A stretch of DNA of 64,000 nucleotides from Sulfurimonas sp. (GCF_028714975.1 NZ_JAQTLH010000004.1:124001-188000); one strand, 5' to 3'; counted from the stretch's first letter, positions 1-7,616 are shown. Notes: generated from the letters alone by a model not told the origin. A program made the numbers and translations.

Positions 1-522
1 TTTTACACCTCTGCTCTTATGATAATCTTTTATCTCGGAGATGCTATTCAAAACGATATGCTTATCCGTTTTACTATGGGTTCGCTCTCTATCATCGGAT
101 GGCAAAATCCGCTTATAGTCGGTTTAATCGCCTCTCTTTTGACTATGGTTATCTATATCTACCGATTTGAGCTTCAACTTTTGGGTATTTCGGATGAGAG
201 TGCAAAACTAAAAGGCTTGGATACAAAAAAAGCAACGAGAGTGCTTCTGCTAATCTCCTCCTTTGCCGTAGGTACGCTTGTCAGCATAAGCGGACCCATC
301 GGTTTTGTCGGGCTTATAACTCCGCATATAGTTTTAAAAATCTACCCATCAACCATATATGCCAGAATTTTTAAAACCGCACTCTTTGGAGGCTTTTTTT
401 TGGTTTTTTGTGACACAATTACAAGATCGTTACAGACACAAAGCGAAGTACCGATAGGGATTGTTACCGCTCTTATCGGCGGACCGTTTTTTATATATCT
501 GATTATTAGGAAAAAACAGTGA
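1..522 (+). CDS. FecCD-family ABC transporter permease (5' end outside window)
   Basis: This is the C-terminal part of a BtuC/FecCD-type membrane permease that imports iron-siderophore, haem or cobalamin together with a binding protein and an ATPase. The frame is open from base 1, so the Met at 19 is internal. Visible family marks are the segment ESAKLKGLD (cytoplasmic coupling region), then GPIGFVGLITPHI, which is the strongly conserved FecCD signature, and several hydrophobic helices. The stop overlaps the next start by four bases (GTGA), so it is translationally coupled to the YcaO gene. The substrate cannot be told from this fragment; the cobalamin genes nearby make a corrinoid possible, but that is inference. 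Confidence 0.9.
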   Translation, partial: FYTSALMIIFYLGDAIQNDMLIRFTMGSLSIIGWQNPLIVGLIASLLTMVIYIYRFELQLLGISDESAKLKGLDTKKATRVLLLISSFAVGTLVSISGPIGFVGLITPHIVLKIYPSTIYARIFKTALFGGFFLVFCDTITRSLQTQSEVPIGIVTALIGGPFFIYLIIRKKQ

Positions 523-2135
523 AACTTTTATCAAAAACCGCTCCCTTGGAGGAGTCAATCTCAAAAATGCAAAAAGTGTTGGAGGATGTCGGCTGTAAAA
601 CTACGATGTCTAAACAAAAACATCCTCTTGATAACTGCTACTCCGTAAATCTAAGCTCCGCCGAAGCGCCAAATCATATCTACTCAAACGGAAAAGGAAT
701 CCTTAGCGAGGCATCAACGGCAAGCGCTTTGGGCGAATACATTGAGAGACTTCAGACAAATAATTTTTTTACGGATTTTTATCTGCCTAAGCGAAAGCAT
801 TATCCCGACGAAGCACTATTTGAGTTTGGCGATGACTATCTTAGTGAAGAGCTTTTTGATATTTATGACCCGGATGGTGAACTCAGCGGTGATGATTTGG
901 TTGACTATAACAGCGACTTTTCGGATAAAATAGTTGCTCTGCCTTTTAAAAAACTCCTCAGTGACGAGAGAGTCTATTTTCCCGTAAATATCTTAAATAA
1001 TCTCTATGTCAGTAACGGACTGGCTGCGGGAAATACGCCAAAAGAGGCGCAAATCCAAGCTCTTAGCGAGATATATGAGCGGTATGCAAAATTGGAGATT
1101 ATCAAAAACGCTTACGCACTGCCGAAATTTCCCGATGAAGTTGTTAAATCTTATGAGAGAGTTTACAAAGACCTTTTGGCACTTAGGGAGTCAGGCTACA
1201 TCGTAGAAGTCCTTGATGCCTCGCTCGGCGGGAAGTTTCCGGTAACTGCCATTTCGCTGATAAACCCGAAAAATGCAACTCTTTTTGTCTCTTTTGGAGC
1301 GCACCCGATACTCGAAGTCTCTTTGGAGAGGACAATGACGGAACTTATGCAAGGGCGTGATTTAGAGAGTCTTGATACATTTGAAACCCCGACATTTGAT
1401 ATGAGCATAGTAGCCGATGGCTTTAATCTCGAATCCCATTTTGTTGACTCAAACGGAAAACTCGGGTTTGGTTTTTTAAGTTCTGTTAAGAGTTTTGAGT
1501 TCGCAACTTGGAGATATGACGGCATAGAAGATGAGTTTGATTTTTTGGTAAGTATCGCAAAAGAGATGGAAAAAGAGATATATTTACGGGAGTACGACTA
1601 TCTTGGATTTTACTCCTGCCAGATTATTATCCCGAGTATTTCCGAAGTCTACCCCGTACAGGATTTGACCTACAACAACAAAAACAGTGGTAAAACTATC
1701 CGTGATATGGTTTTAAACATTAGCGAATATGACCCTGAGGATATTTTAGACATGGTTGAATCGCTTGACGACTCTTTGAGTATGGAAAAGTACATAGGCG
1801 TTATCTTTAAAAACAACTTCACAATGGCGGAGTTTAAAGCGCAGATATATCTGCTTTTGGATGATGCTCAGCAGGCACAGGAGCTTTTAGAGTTTGGAGC
1901 AAACAGACTCGGGCATGTAGTTGCGGAGCTGATTCGTATGGATGACGAGGGATTTGATTTTGAAGATTACAAAGAGGGATTGTTTAATATTTTTACTCAA
2001 GAGAGGGTGGAATATGCCCAACGCATACTCCAAAAAGAGGAGTTGTTCATAGATATAACGCTGCATAACGACTACTATAACATGTTAGCGATGTACGATA
2101 GGCTTGAGAGCAAAAAAAGAGGAATGATTTTATGA
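519..2135 (+). CDS. ycaO: YcaO-domain ATP-dependent cyclodehydratase-like protein
   Basis: 538 residues, similar in size and order to E. coli YcaO (about 586). The N-terminal third carries the family mark NGKG...SALGEYIERL, whose glutamates belong to the ATP/Mg site, followed by NGLAAGNTPKEAQIQAL and SEIYERYAKL. The family uses ATP to activate peptide amides; E. coli YcaO is linked to RimO-dependent methylthiolation of ribosomal protein S12, while other members make azolines or thioamides. The GTG start at 519 overlaps the permease stop, and the stop overlaps the next ATG (ATGA), so the three genes form one operon. No precursor peptide is evident nearby, which favours the E. coli-like housekeeping role. 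Confidence 0.88.
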   Translation: MKLLSKTAPLEESISKMQKVLEDVGCKTTMSKQKHPLDNCYSVNLSSAEAPNHIYSNGKGILSEASTASALGEYIERLQTNNFFTDFYLPKRKHYPDEALFEFGDDYLSEELFDIYDPDGELSGDDLVDYNSDFSDKIVALPFKKLLSDERVYFPVNILNNLYVSNGLAAGNTPKEAQIQALSEIYERYAKLEIIKNAYALPKFPDEVVKSYERVYKDLLALRESGYIVEVLDASLGGKFPVTAISLINPKNATLFVSFGAHPILEVSLERTMTELMQGRDLESLDTFETPTFDMSIVADGFNLESHFVDSNGKLGFGFLSSVKSFEFATWRYDGIEDEFDFLVSIAKEMEKEIYLREYDYLGFYSCQIIIPSISEVYPVQDLTYNNKNSGKTIRDMVLNISEYDPEDILDMVESLDDSLSMEKYIGVIFKNNFTMAEFKAQIYLLLDDAQQAQELLEFGANRLGHVVAELIRMDDEGFDFEDYKEGLFNIFTQERVEYAQRILQKEELFIDITLHNDYYNMLAMYDRLESKKRGMIL

Positions 2136-2560
2136 GTTATGACGAATGGTTCAAACAACATGCAGATAAACATAAAAAAATTGTTGATAAACTTGTCGCA
2201 AACGGCTACACAAAAGAGCAGATAATCGATTATTTTGAGTATGAAAATATGGCAAAAGAGGAGATTGATTTTTGTCCGCTTTACAAAGATAACAAGAAGT
2301 GCCACGAGATGGAGAAATTAAACTGCTACCTTTGCGGATGCCCGAATTTTAGGTTTAATGATGAAGGGCTAGGAGAGTACAATGAGTTTAAAATCCTAAG
2401 CAGATGCGAAATAAACAACGGCGAAAAGTTCGCAGGCAAAGGCGTCATCCACCAAAACTGCTCAAAATGCACCGTCCCTCATCATAAGGCTTATGTGAAA
2501 AAGAACTTTGACCTTGATTGGAAAAAAATTATGAGTGGGTGTAAGGCAGCTAAGCAGTAG
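2132..2560 (+). CDS. Cysteine-rich protein, probable metal binder
   Basis: 142 residues, unknown function. The N-terminal 40 residues are helical and charged. From residue 48 there are about ten cysteines, including CYLCGC and CSKC with a nearby HxxC and PHHKAY, a pattern suited to zinc or iron-sulfur binding. It is coupled to ycaO by an ATGA overlap and has no signal peptide. A metal-binding partner of the permease/YcaO operon is plausible but not shown. Confidence 0.75.
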   Translation: MSYDEWFKQHADKHKKIVDKLVANGYTKEQIIDYFEYENMAKEEIDFCPLYKDNKKCHEMEKLNCYLCGCPNFRFNDEGLGEYNEFKILSRCEINNGEKFAGKGVIHQNCSKCTVPHHKAYVKKNFDLDWKKIMSGCKAAKQ

Positions 2561-2616
2561 GTTTATATTAGATTCAGGATCTAGAGTGTGTAAAATCAGA
2601 TAAAAGGAGTTAAAAA

Positions 2617-2973
2617 ATGAGTGAAATAACAATTTGGCATAATCCAAAATGCTCAAAATCCCGTGAGGCGATGGAGATTTTAAATAACGGCGGATATGGG
2701 GCTAGTGTAGTTAAGTATCTGGAGGATTCCCCTGATGAGGTGCAAATTAGAGAAGTTTTAAAAATGCTTGGAGTATCTGCAAGAGAGCTAATGAGAACAA
2801 AAGAGGAGTTATATATAGAGCTAAATCTAGCAGATGAGCTTGATGAGGATAAGCTGATTTTAGCGATGGTTAAATACCCAAAACTTATTGAGCGTCCTGT
2901 GATTATTAAAGGTGATAGAGCAATTATCGGGCGCCCAAGTGAGAAAATTATAAAATTTTTAGATGAGCTTTAA
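2617..2973 (+). CDS. arsC: ArsC-family arsenate reductase (glutaredoxin type)
   Basis: 118 residues, the usual ArsC length. The N-terminus has HNPKCSKSR, containing the active His and the nucleophilic Cys at residue 12. The C-terminal half has ERPVIIKGDRAIIGRPSE, which carries the two anion-binding arginines of the family. It reduces arsenate to arsenite using glutathione/glutaredoxin or related thiols; some members are Spx-like or of unknown substrate. A clear Shine-Dalgarno (AAAAGGAG) lies 7 bases before the ATG. No arsenite pump is adjacent. A short inverted repeat (AAAGGTT CT AACCTTT, 3005-3020) follows and might end the transcript. Confidence 0.85.
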   Translation: MSEITIWHNPKCSKSREAMEILNNGGYGASVVKYLEDSPDEVQIREVLKMLGVSARELMRTKEELYIELNLADELDEDKLILAMVKYPKLIERPVIIKGDRAIIGRPSEKIIKFLDEL

Positions 2974-3023
2974 ACTGCTATTGTGCGTTATATAAATTTA
3001 TATAAAAGGTTCTAACCTTTCAA

Positions 3024-3059
3024 CTTTAGTTTGTTATGTTTTAGGTAAAATTGATAAAA
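3024..3059. repeat. 36-bp intergenic repeat, copy 1 (promoter-like)
   Basis: Bases 3024-3051 are identical to 9338-9365, and 3052-3059 continue the match with one mismatch. Both copies contain GGTAAAAT, a likely extended -10 box, and both precede an accessory gene (the type IIG stub here, the MNT antitoxin at 9406). It is either a shared promoter or the edge of a recombination event. Confidence 0.7.
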
Positions 3060-3079
3060 ATATTTTTAAAGGTTAGATA

Positions 3080-3301
3080 TTGTCTATATTTCAAGCTTCA
3101 ATTCTCAAAACATATAAACAAGATGAATCTTTAGTTGCAAAACGCTGGAGTGCTTATCAAAACTATTTAGCAAAAATAGAGTTTATAAAAACAGTAAAAG
3201 AGGAAAAATACCAAGACGGTTTTCTGCATGATATCTTTGAGGAGTGTTTAGGCTACACGCTTAAAACGATTAATCCCACTAATGTAAGGTTCACATTATG
3301 A
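3080..3301 (+). pseudogene. N-terminal stub of a type IIG (Eco57I-like) restriction-modification enzyme
   Basis: 73 residues starting at TTG. The opening MSIFQASILK and the later EEKYQDGFLHDIF...LGYTL...NPTN match what I know of the extreme N-terminus of large Eco57I/TaqI-like restriction-methylase fusions of about 1000 residues. Everything downstream, including the methylase, is missing and the frame ends a few residues after NPTN. The stop overlaps the ATG of the next gene (ATGA), so the stub is now translationally coupled to the membrane nuclease gene. It may be a leftover of an R-M gene replaced by recombination, or a retained leader. Confidence 0.6.
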
Positions 3302-4623
3302 TTTCATATACCATCATTATTATTCTCTTTGTTGCTATTGGTTATTTATATTGGCAAAATAAAAAGAAACTTGAAAAATACTCAGCAATCATCGATCTTG
3401 AATTGGAAGTAGAAAAAATCAAAAAACAAATAGATAAAACTAGTATTGAGTTTAATGACCTGCGAAGCGAGTATAAAACAAAATTACAAATAATGAGGGA
3501 TCTTGAAAAAGAGTTGGAAAAAGTAGAAGAAGAGTATGAATTGACTAGCTATGGATTCTATAAGCCAACATATATTTTTGACACATCGGAGCGATATAAG
3601 CAGGAACTCGATCTCATCAAAGAAAAGCAAAAACAGATGATACAAGCCAAGACAGCTGTGATGTGTTCTACTAACTGGACAGTAGATGGAAATAAGAGAG
3701 AAGGGCAGAAAATGACAGATAAATCTATCAAGCTAACCCTCCGAGCATTTAATGGCGAATGTGATGCAATCATCTCTAATGTAAAGTGGAATAATTATAA
3801 TACCATGCAAGAGAGAATTAATAAGGCGTACGAAACCATAGATAAGCTCAATGAGTCAAATAAAGTGAATATTGCCTACCAATACCTACAATTAAAGCTT
3901 CAAGAACTGAAATTAACACATGAATACCGTGAAAAAGCGCAAGACGAGAAAGAAGAACAACGTGCTATCCGTGAACAGATGCGTGAAGAAGAAAAAGCTC
4001 AAAAAGAACTCGAAAAAGCACAGCAAGATGCTGAAAAAGAAGAAGCGCAATACCAAAAAGCATTGAAAAAAGCCCATGAGCAGCTAGCTGGTGCGAAAGC
4101 TGAAGAGTTAGGAGCACTTGAGGGTCAAATTAAAGAACTCGAAGTAAAACTTGCTGAAGCTGAAGCGAAAAAAGAACGTGCTCTTTCGATGGCACAGCAA
4201 ACCCGATCAGGGCATGTTTATGTTATTTCTAATATTGGTTCATTTGGTGAGAATGTTTATAAAATCGGTATGACACGTCGGCTTGAACCACTTGATCGTG
4301 TTCGTGAACTTGGAGATGCCTCCGTACCATTTCTTTTTGATGTTCATGCAATGATCTATTCTAAAGACGCACCAAAACTTGAAAGAAGTCTTCATGTAAT
4401 CTTTAATGATAATCGCGTAAATATGGTAAACGGAAGAAAAGAATTTTTTAATGTGTCGTTAGACCTTGTTGAACAAGAGGTTAAAAGATTAGGCGAAACG
4501 ATTGAATTTACAAAGATTGTTGAAGCGAAAGAATACAATGAGACAATCTCAATGCGCAATGCAGGTACTCATCCTACAGTTGAGGATATAGCAGATGATG
4601 ATCGTTTTCCTGATGAACTTTAA
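3298..4623 (+). CDS. Membrane-anchored DUF4041 / GIY-YIG (T5orf172) nuclease, SNIPE-like phage defence protein
   Basis: 441 residues in four parts. Residues 3-19 form one transmembrane helix with short polar flanks. Residues 25-80 are a coiled coil. Residues 85-200 match DUF4041 (YGFY..., WTVDG, MTDKSIKLTLRAFNGECDA). After a long charged coiled coil (200-300) a GIY-YIG domain of the T5orf172/MUG113 type spans about 305-400, with GHVYVISN, VYKIGMTRR and a later glutamate (E362). This is the architecture I recall for the E. coli SNIPE protein, which sits at the inner membrane and cuts incoming phage DNA. Function here is inferred from architecture. It starts in an ATGA overlap with the restriction stub. 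Confidence 0.8.
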   Translation: MISYTIIIILFVAIGYLYWQNKKKLEKYSAIIDLELEVEKIKKQIDKTSIEFNDLRSEYKTKLQIMRDLEKELEKVEEEYELTSYGFYKPTYIFDTSERYKQELDLIKEKQKQMIQAKTAVMCSTNWTVDGNKREGQKMTDKSIKLTLRAFNGECDAIISNVKWNNYNTMQERINKAYETIDKLNESNKVNIAYQYLQLKLQELKLTHEYREKAQDEKEEQRAIREQMREEEKAQKELEKAQQDAEKEEAQYQKALKKAHEQLAGAKAEELGALEGQIKELEVKLAEAEAKKERALSMAQQTRSGHVYVISNIGSFGENVYKIGMTRRLEPLDRVRELGDASVPFLFDVHAMIYSKDAPKLERSLHVIFNDNRVNMVNGRKEFFNVSLDLVEQEVKRLGETIEFTKIVEAKEYNETISMRNAGTHPTVEDIADDDRFPDEL

Positions 4624-4630
4624 TTAAAAC

Positions 4631-5432
4631 ATGATGATTACAGATTCACTTTCAAAACCACAAATAATGCTCCTTCAAAGTATTTTAAAAAATGTAAATA
4701 CAACAATCAGAAAGCAAACAGTTGAAGCATTACGCTGGCGAGGTTACATAAATAACGATGAATTGTCTTTAACACAAAATGGATTCAATAAAGCCATTGA
4801 GAGCTTGCCATTGAAAGAACAGTGTTATTTTTTAAATATCCAACTTCAAGATATTTCACTACAAAGAGAAAGTAAATACCCTGAAAATGATGCAAAACTA
4901 TACTTTGAAAAAGAGGGCTTTGACAGCTATAGTATTGGATATTTTAAAAGAAGCGTACAGAGAAAAGTATTCATTTGCCACAGCTCATGAAGTCAACACT
5001 ATTTATATTACATTGTCACCATTCGTACATTTAGCTTTGTTGGGCAAAGAACTTGTTAAACAGATTATTTTAGAATCAAAGAAAAAAGTGACGGACGAAA
5101 ATATTTTGGAATATTATCAATATGTAATAGAATATTTGACAGAACAAGAGTATAAAGATATTCGTTTAGCAATGGATATTGAAACAAAAATATCACTGGT
5201 AGCTAATAGTATATTGAAAAAAGAGCATTTTATCGAATATATTGATAATTATTTAATTGATACTGGTTGGACTGATCTTGTTTTACTAAAAGACCAAAAA
5301 ATTCAACTTGTAGAAATTAAGACAACAGATAAATTACACATGAGTCAAATAATACAACTACAGAACATTCAAAAATATCTCCCATATGAGATAAAGATTG
5401 TTAGACTAAAAAATCTGAACAGGCTGAATTAA
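4631..5432 (+). pseudogene. VRR-NUC-like nuclease, split by a frameshift
   Basis: Two reading frames, 4631-4990 and 4887-5432, together give one protein of about 265 residues. The first frame supplies the N-terminus to ...KYPENDAKLYFEKEG. The second continues with TAIVLDILKEAYREKYSF and ends with a PD-(D/E)xK core: TGWTDLVLLKD, VEIKTTDKLHMSQ and a following Q-containing helix, typical of VRR-NUC domains found in phage and repair nucleases. The switch needs a one-base change near 4912-4922 (GAAAAAGAGGGC). It could be a true mutation, a sequencing error or slippage. It follows the GIY-YIG gene by 7 bases and probably belongs to the same transcript. Confidence 0.6.
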
Positions 5433-5433
5433 A

Positions 5434-5481
5434 ATGAGTAAACGATATGATGGAATATCGATTGTGGATAGTGCTTCGTGA
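5434..5481 (+). other. 15-codon ORF overlapping the HEPN gene start
   Basis: A short frame (MSKRYDGISIVDSAS) starts one base after the VRR-NUC stop and ends in a GTGA overlap with the GTG start of the HEPN gene. It may be the eroded 5' end of a lost gene or a leader that couples translation of the HEPN gene, which itself lacks a good ribosome binding site. No function can be assigned. Confidence 0.35.
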
Positions 5482-6299
5482 CAAAAGATCAATTATTTCA
5501 AAAACTAGATATTGAGCATAAAGAGTTTACCGATGAATTACTTGAAATAAATTTTTATAAATCTTTAATATTAAATGCCAAAAGAACTAAAGTACAAGAA
5601 TTAGATAAACAAAAAAAGATAGCTAAAACAATCATAATAGATAATAAGTCATTAGAAAATGAATCAATGTTTATGACAAATTTTATGTATAAAGATATGA
5701 ATGGTTTTTATAAGTCATTAGGTTTCGTAGAGAAAAATATAGATGAATTAATGGAATCAATAGAATTTTATCATAACAAGCAATATCAATGGATTCTGGT
5801 TGATATTTTTGAGCTATATATTAAGTTTATTGAAAATAGTTATAAATTATTAGAAGAATATGATGATAGTATTTTTATTGCTGACAAAAAAAAGAAAGCA
5901 TATTACACTATTATAAATGAATTAAGAGAAAAAAATCATCCAAGATTTGAAGACTTTGAAAGTGGCAAATTTTTTAAGAAAGAAACTAACTATCGTTTTT
6001 TTATGCAGATGATAAAAGAATTTCGAGATGCAATAGTTCATCAAAGAGGAAACAATACTAGCATTGATTACATTTATAATGAAATGAAAAAATATGTGAA
6101 AATAGATGATAATTTCAAAAATACAATATCTGCTTACTTTGGAACAGAAAAGTATCAAGATATGATATGTTTAAATGAAATCTATAAAAATGAGCATAGC
6201 TCTTTGGATAGATTAGGGTATTTAATGGAGATAATGATTGTCTATTCTAGTTTTATTTTAGATGAATTTAAAAGATTAATAGAATTTAAAAATGGCTAG
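5478..6299 (+). CDS. HEPN-like protein, possible RNase toxin
   Basis: 273 residues, almost entirely helical and rich in Lys, Ile and Tyr. Residues 183-188 read RDAIVH, the R-x4-H signature of HEPN ribonucleases, placed in a helix after the segment FFMQMIKEF. No membrane segment and no other domain is recognised. The GTG start is chosen because it overlaps the preceding short ORF; an ATG at codon 65 would remove conserved-looking helices. HEPN proteins are common RNases in toxin-antitoxin and abortive-infection systems, so this fits its place between two nucleases and a Fic gene. No antitoxin partner is recognised beside it. Confidence 0.6.
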   Translation: MTKDQLFQKLDIEHKEFTDELLEINFYKSLILNAKRTKVQELDKQKKIAKTIIIDNKSLENESMFMTNFMYKDMNGFYKSLGFVEKNIDELMESIEFYHNKQYQWILVDIFELYIKFIENSYKLLEEYDDSIFIADKKKKAYYTIINELREKNHPRFEDFESGKFFKKETNYRFFMQMIKEFRDAIVHQRGNNTSIDYIYNEMKKYVKIDDNFKNTISAYFGTEKYQDMICLNEIYKNEHSSLDRLGYLMEIMIVYSSFILDEFKRLIEFKNG

Positions 6300-6310
6300 A
6301 GCTTATTATA

Positions 6311-6343
6311 GACTCCCACGCAGGAGCATGGGAGCGAGGAACA
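6311..6343. repeat. Palindromic REP-like element, copy 1
   Basis: CTCCCA (6313-6318) and TGGGAG (6329-6334) form a perfect stem around ACGC-AGGAGC-type sequence, followed by CGAGGAAC. It resembles the scattered extragenic palindrome known from many bacterial genomes (core CCCACGC..GCGTGGG). Related copies lie at 7509 and, more decayed, near 10067, all beside toxin-like genes. Confidence 0.55.
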
Positions 6344-6394
6344 ACCATTGCTTATCAAGAGAATATAAAATTATTAAAGAAAAAGCTGATTAAT

Positions 6395-7186
6395 ATGACA
6401 AAAACAAAATATTTACTATATGCTTTCAAGCTGAAAAAAACTAAAACATACCAATATTGGTATGAGAGTGATAGTAAATATTTTAGTGAAAAAAAACCTC
6501 CGTTAAGCATCTTAAACGATAGAACAGATGAGTGTAGTTTTATAGATGATAAGGATATTACTAAAAACCCTTGGAATAATTGGGATAGCAAAAACATACA
6601 AACTATTACAACATCAAAAGGTGTTTGTATTAACTACTTAAAATCAACAAATCAAGATTTAATTCAAAAAGAAGAAGATTTAAAGCTCTTAGAAGTTTAT
6701 GATTATTTGGTAGATAACCTTGATATATCAAAATCTTTCAATTTTAACACCATTAAAAAATGGCATAAAGCGATTTTTGAAACTATATACCCTTTTGCCG
6801 GTGATTTAAGAACTGTTGAGATGCGCAAGGGTAGCGGAGATGAAGCTTGGTGTTGGCGATTAGAATTTTTAGAGGCTATTCCTCAGCTTGATGAGTTAAT
6901 TGTAAAGATTAGTAAAACTAACTATGATGATATAGATATAATTACCTTAGATTTGGCTCAATTTATTAGTGAGTTTCTTTTCATGCATCCATTTAGAGAA
7001 GGTAATGGCAGGCTGAGTAGATTGGTATGTGATATTATTTTGGCTAAAAATGGTTTTCCAATGATAGGATTAAATTTAAAAAATGGCGATAACTATATTC
7101 AAAAAATTCATCAAGGCTATAATTGTAATTATGAACCTATGAGAGAGTTGTTGAAATCAAAAATTGAGGAAATTATGAATGGATAA
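6395..7186 (+). CDS. fic: Fic-domain AMP-transferase toxin
   Basis: 263 residues with the complete Fic active motif HPFREGNGRLSR at 198-209, including the catalytic His198 and the terminal arginine, plus the target-docking flap GDLRTVEMRKG around 136-146. Such proteins transfer AMP from ATP to protein hydroxyl groups. The usual self-inhibitory motif (S/T)xxxE(G/N) is not visible in the protein itself, which marks it as class I, needing a separate antitoxin. A matching antitoxin is encoded on the opposite strand, overlapping the last 14 bases of this gene. The ATG is preceded by AAAAAGCTGATTAAT, a weak ribosome site. Confidence 0.9.
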   Translation: MTKTKYLLYAFKLKKTKTYQYWYESDSKYFSEKKPPLSILNDRTDECSFIDDKDITKNPWNNWDSKNIQTITTSKGVCINYLKSTNQDLIQKEEDLKLLEVYDYLVDNLDISKSFNFNTIKKWHKAIFETIYPFAGDLRTVEMRKGSGDEAWCWRLEFLEAIPQLDELIVKISKTNYDDIDIITLDLAQFISEFLFMHPFREGNGRLSRLVCDIILAKNGFPMIGLNLKNGDNYIQKIHQGYNCNYEPMRELLKSKIEEIMNG

Positions 7187-7328
7187 GCTTATAATGCTCT
7201 TTAAGTTCTTTTTTTGTTGTTTTAGAACCTTCAACCTTAGCAGAAGTATATACAGAATTTACAATCATTGTTTGTTTTTTAACAGAAGAAGAAAAATAGT
7301 TATTTGTGTTTGCGATAGTTCTTTTCAT
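7173..7328 (-). CDS. Fic antitoxin (FicA/VbhA-like), convergent with the fic toxin
   Basis: A 51-residue frame, MKRTIANTNN..., read on the minus strand. Residues 28-34 are TSAKVEG, which contains SxxxEG, the inhibitory motif by which class I Fic antitoxins displace the gamma-phosphate of ATP in the toxin active site. GTGGAG ends 9 bases before the ATG as a good ribosome site, and TATAAT boxes occur about 80 bases further upstream. The gene faces fic and overlaps its 3' end, whereas known FicA/VbhA antitoxins normally precede the toxin on the same strand. Assignment rests on the motif, size and position. Confidence 0.75.
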   Translation of the reverse strand: MKRTIANTNNYFSSSVKKQTMIVNSVYTSAKVEGSKTTKKELKEHYKLIHS

Positions 7329-7508
7329 AATAACAACTCCACATTAAATTCATATCAGAACAATTTAAATACAGCATTTATAGTTCCATATATGTATTTA
7401 TATTATAAGTTTGGTTATAACATAGTTAAGCAAAAAGTTAAATAAATATATAAAGAGTTTATGTTCCAAAATGACACAAAATAGGATAGAAAAATAACCT
7501 GAAATATG

Positions 7509-7534
7509 CACTCCAACGCAGGAGTATGGGAGTG
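7509..7534. repeat. Palindromic REP-like element, copy 2
   Basis: CACTCC (7509-7514) and GGAGTG (7529-7534) enclose AACGCAGGAGTATG, closely matching the element at 6311. The stem is conserved although the bases differ (compensating changes), which suggests the hairpin itself matters. Confidence 0.5.
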
Positions 7535-7594
7535 ATGGAAAGGTGTAACGCATATAAATAAGTTACACTCAGCATAATATAATCTTAAAAAAAA

Positions 7595-7616
7595 TTGCTA
7601 CTTACAAAACGATAAG
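7595..7616. repeat. 22-bp intergenic repeat, copy 1
   Basis: Identical to 46224-46245 (starts TTGCTACTTAC, ends ACGATAAG), and followed in both places within a few bases by TAAAAGTTAAA. It lies just upstream of the 275-bp duplicated peptide locus. Confidence 0.6.

Noticed and set aside
1196-1525. 109-codon minus-strand ORF inside ycaO
   Set aside because: Antisense shadow of a conserved gene.
4905-4930. Programmed ribosomal frameshift in the VRR-NUC gene
   Set aside because: No strong slippery heptamer, no stop codon at the shift point, and no clear stimulatory hairpin; a simple indel is more likely.
7179-7445. 88-codon plus-strand ORF after fic
   Set aside because: Low-complexity Phe/Cys/Asn-rich translation and no ribosome site; it is the complement of the antitoxin gene and its leader, which read far better on the minus strand.
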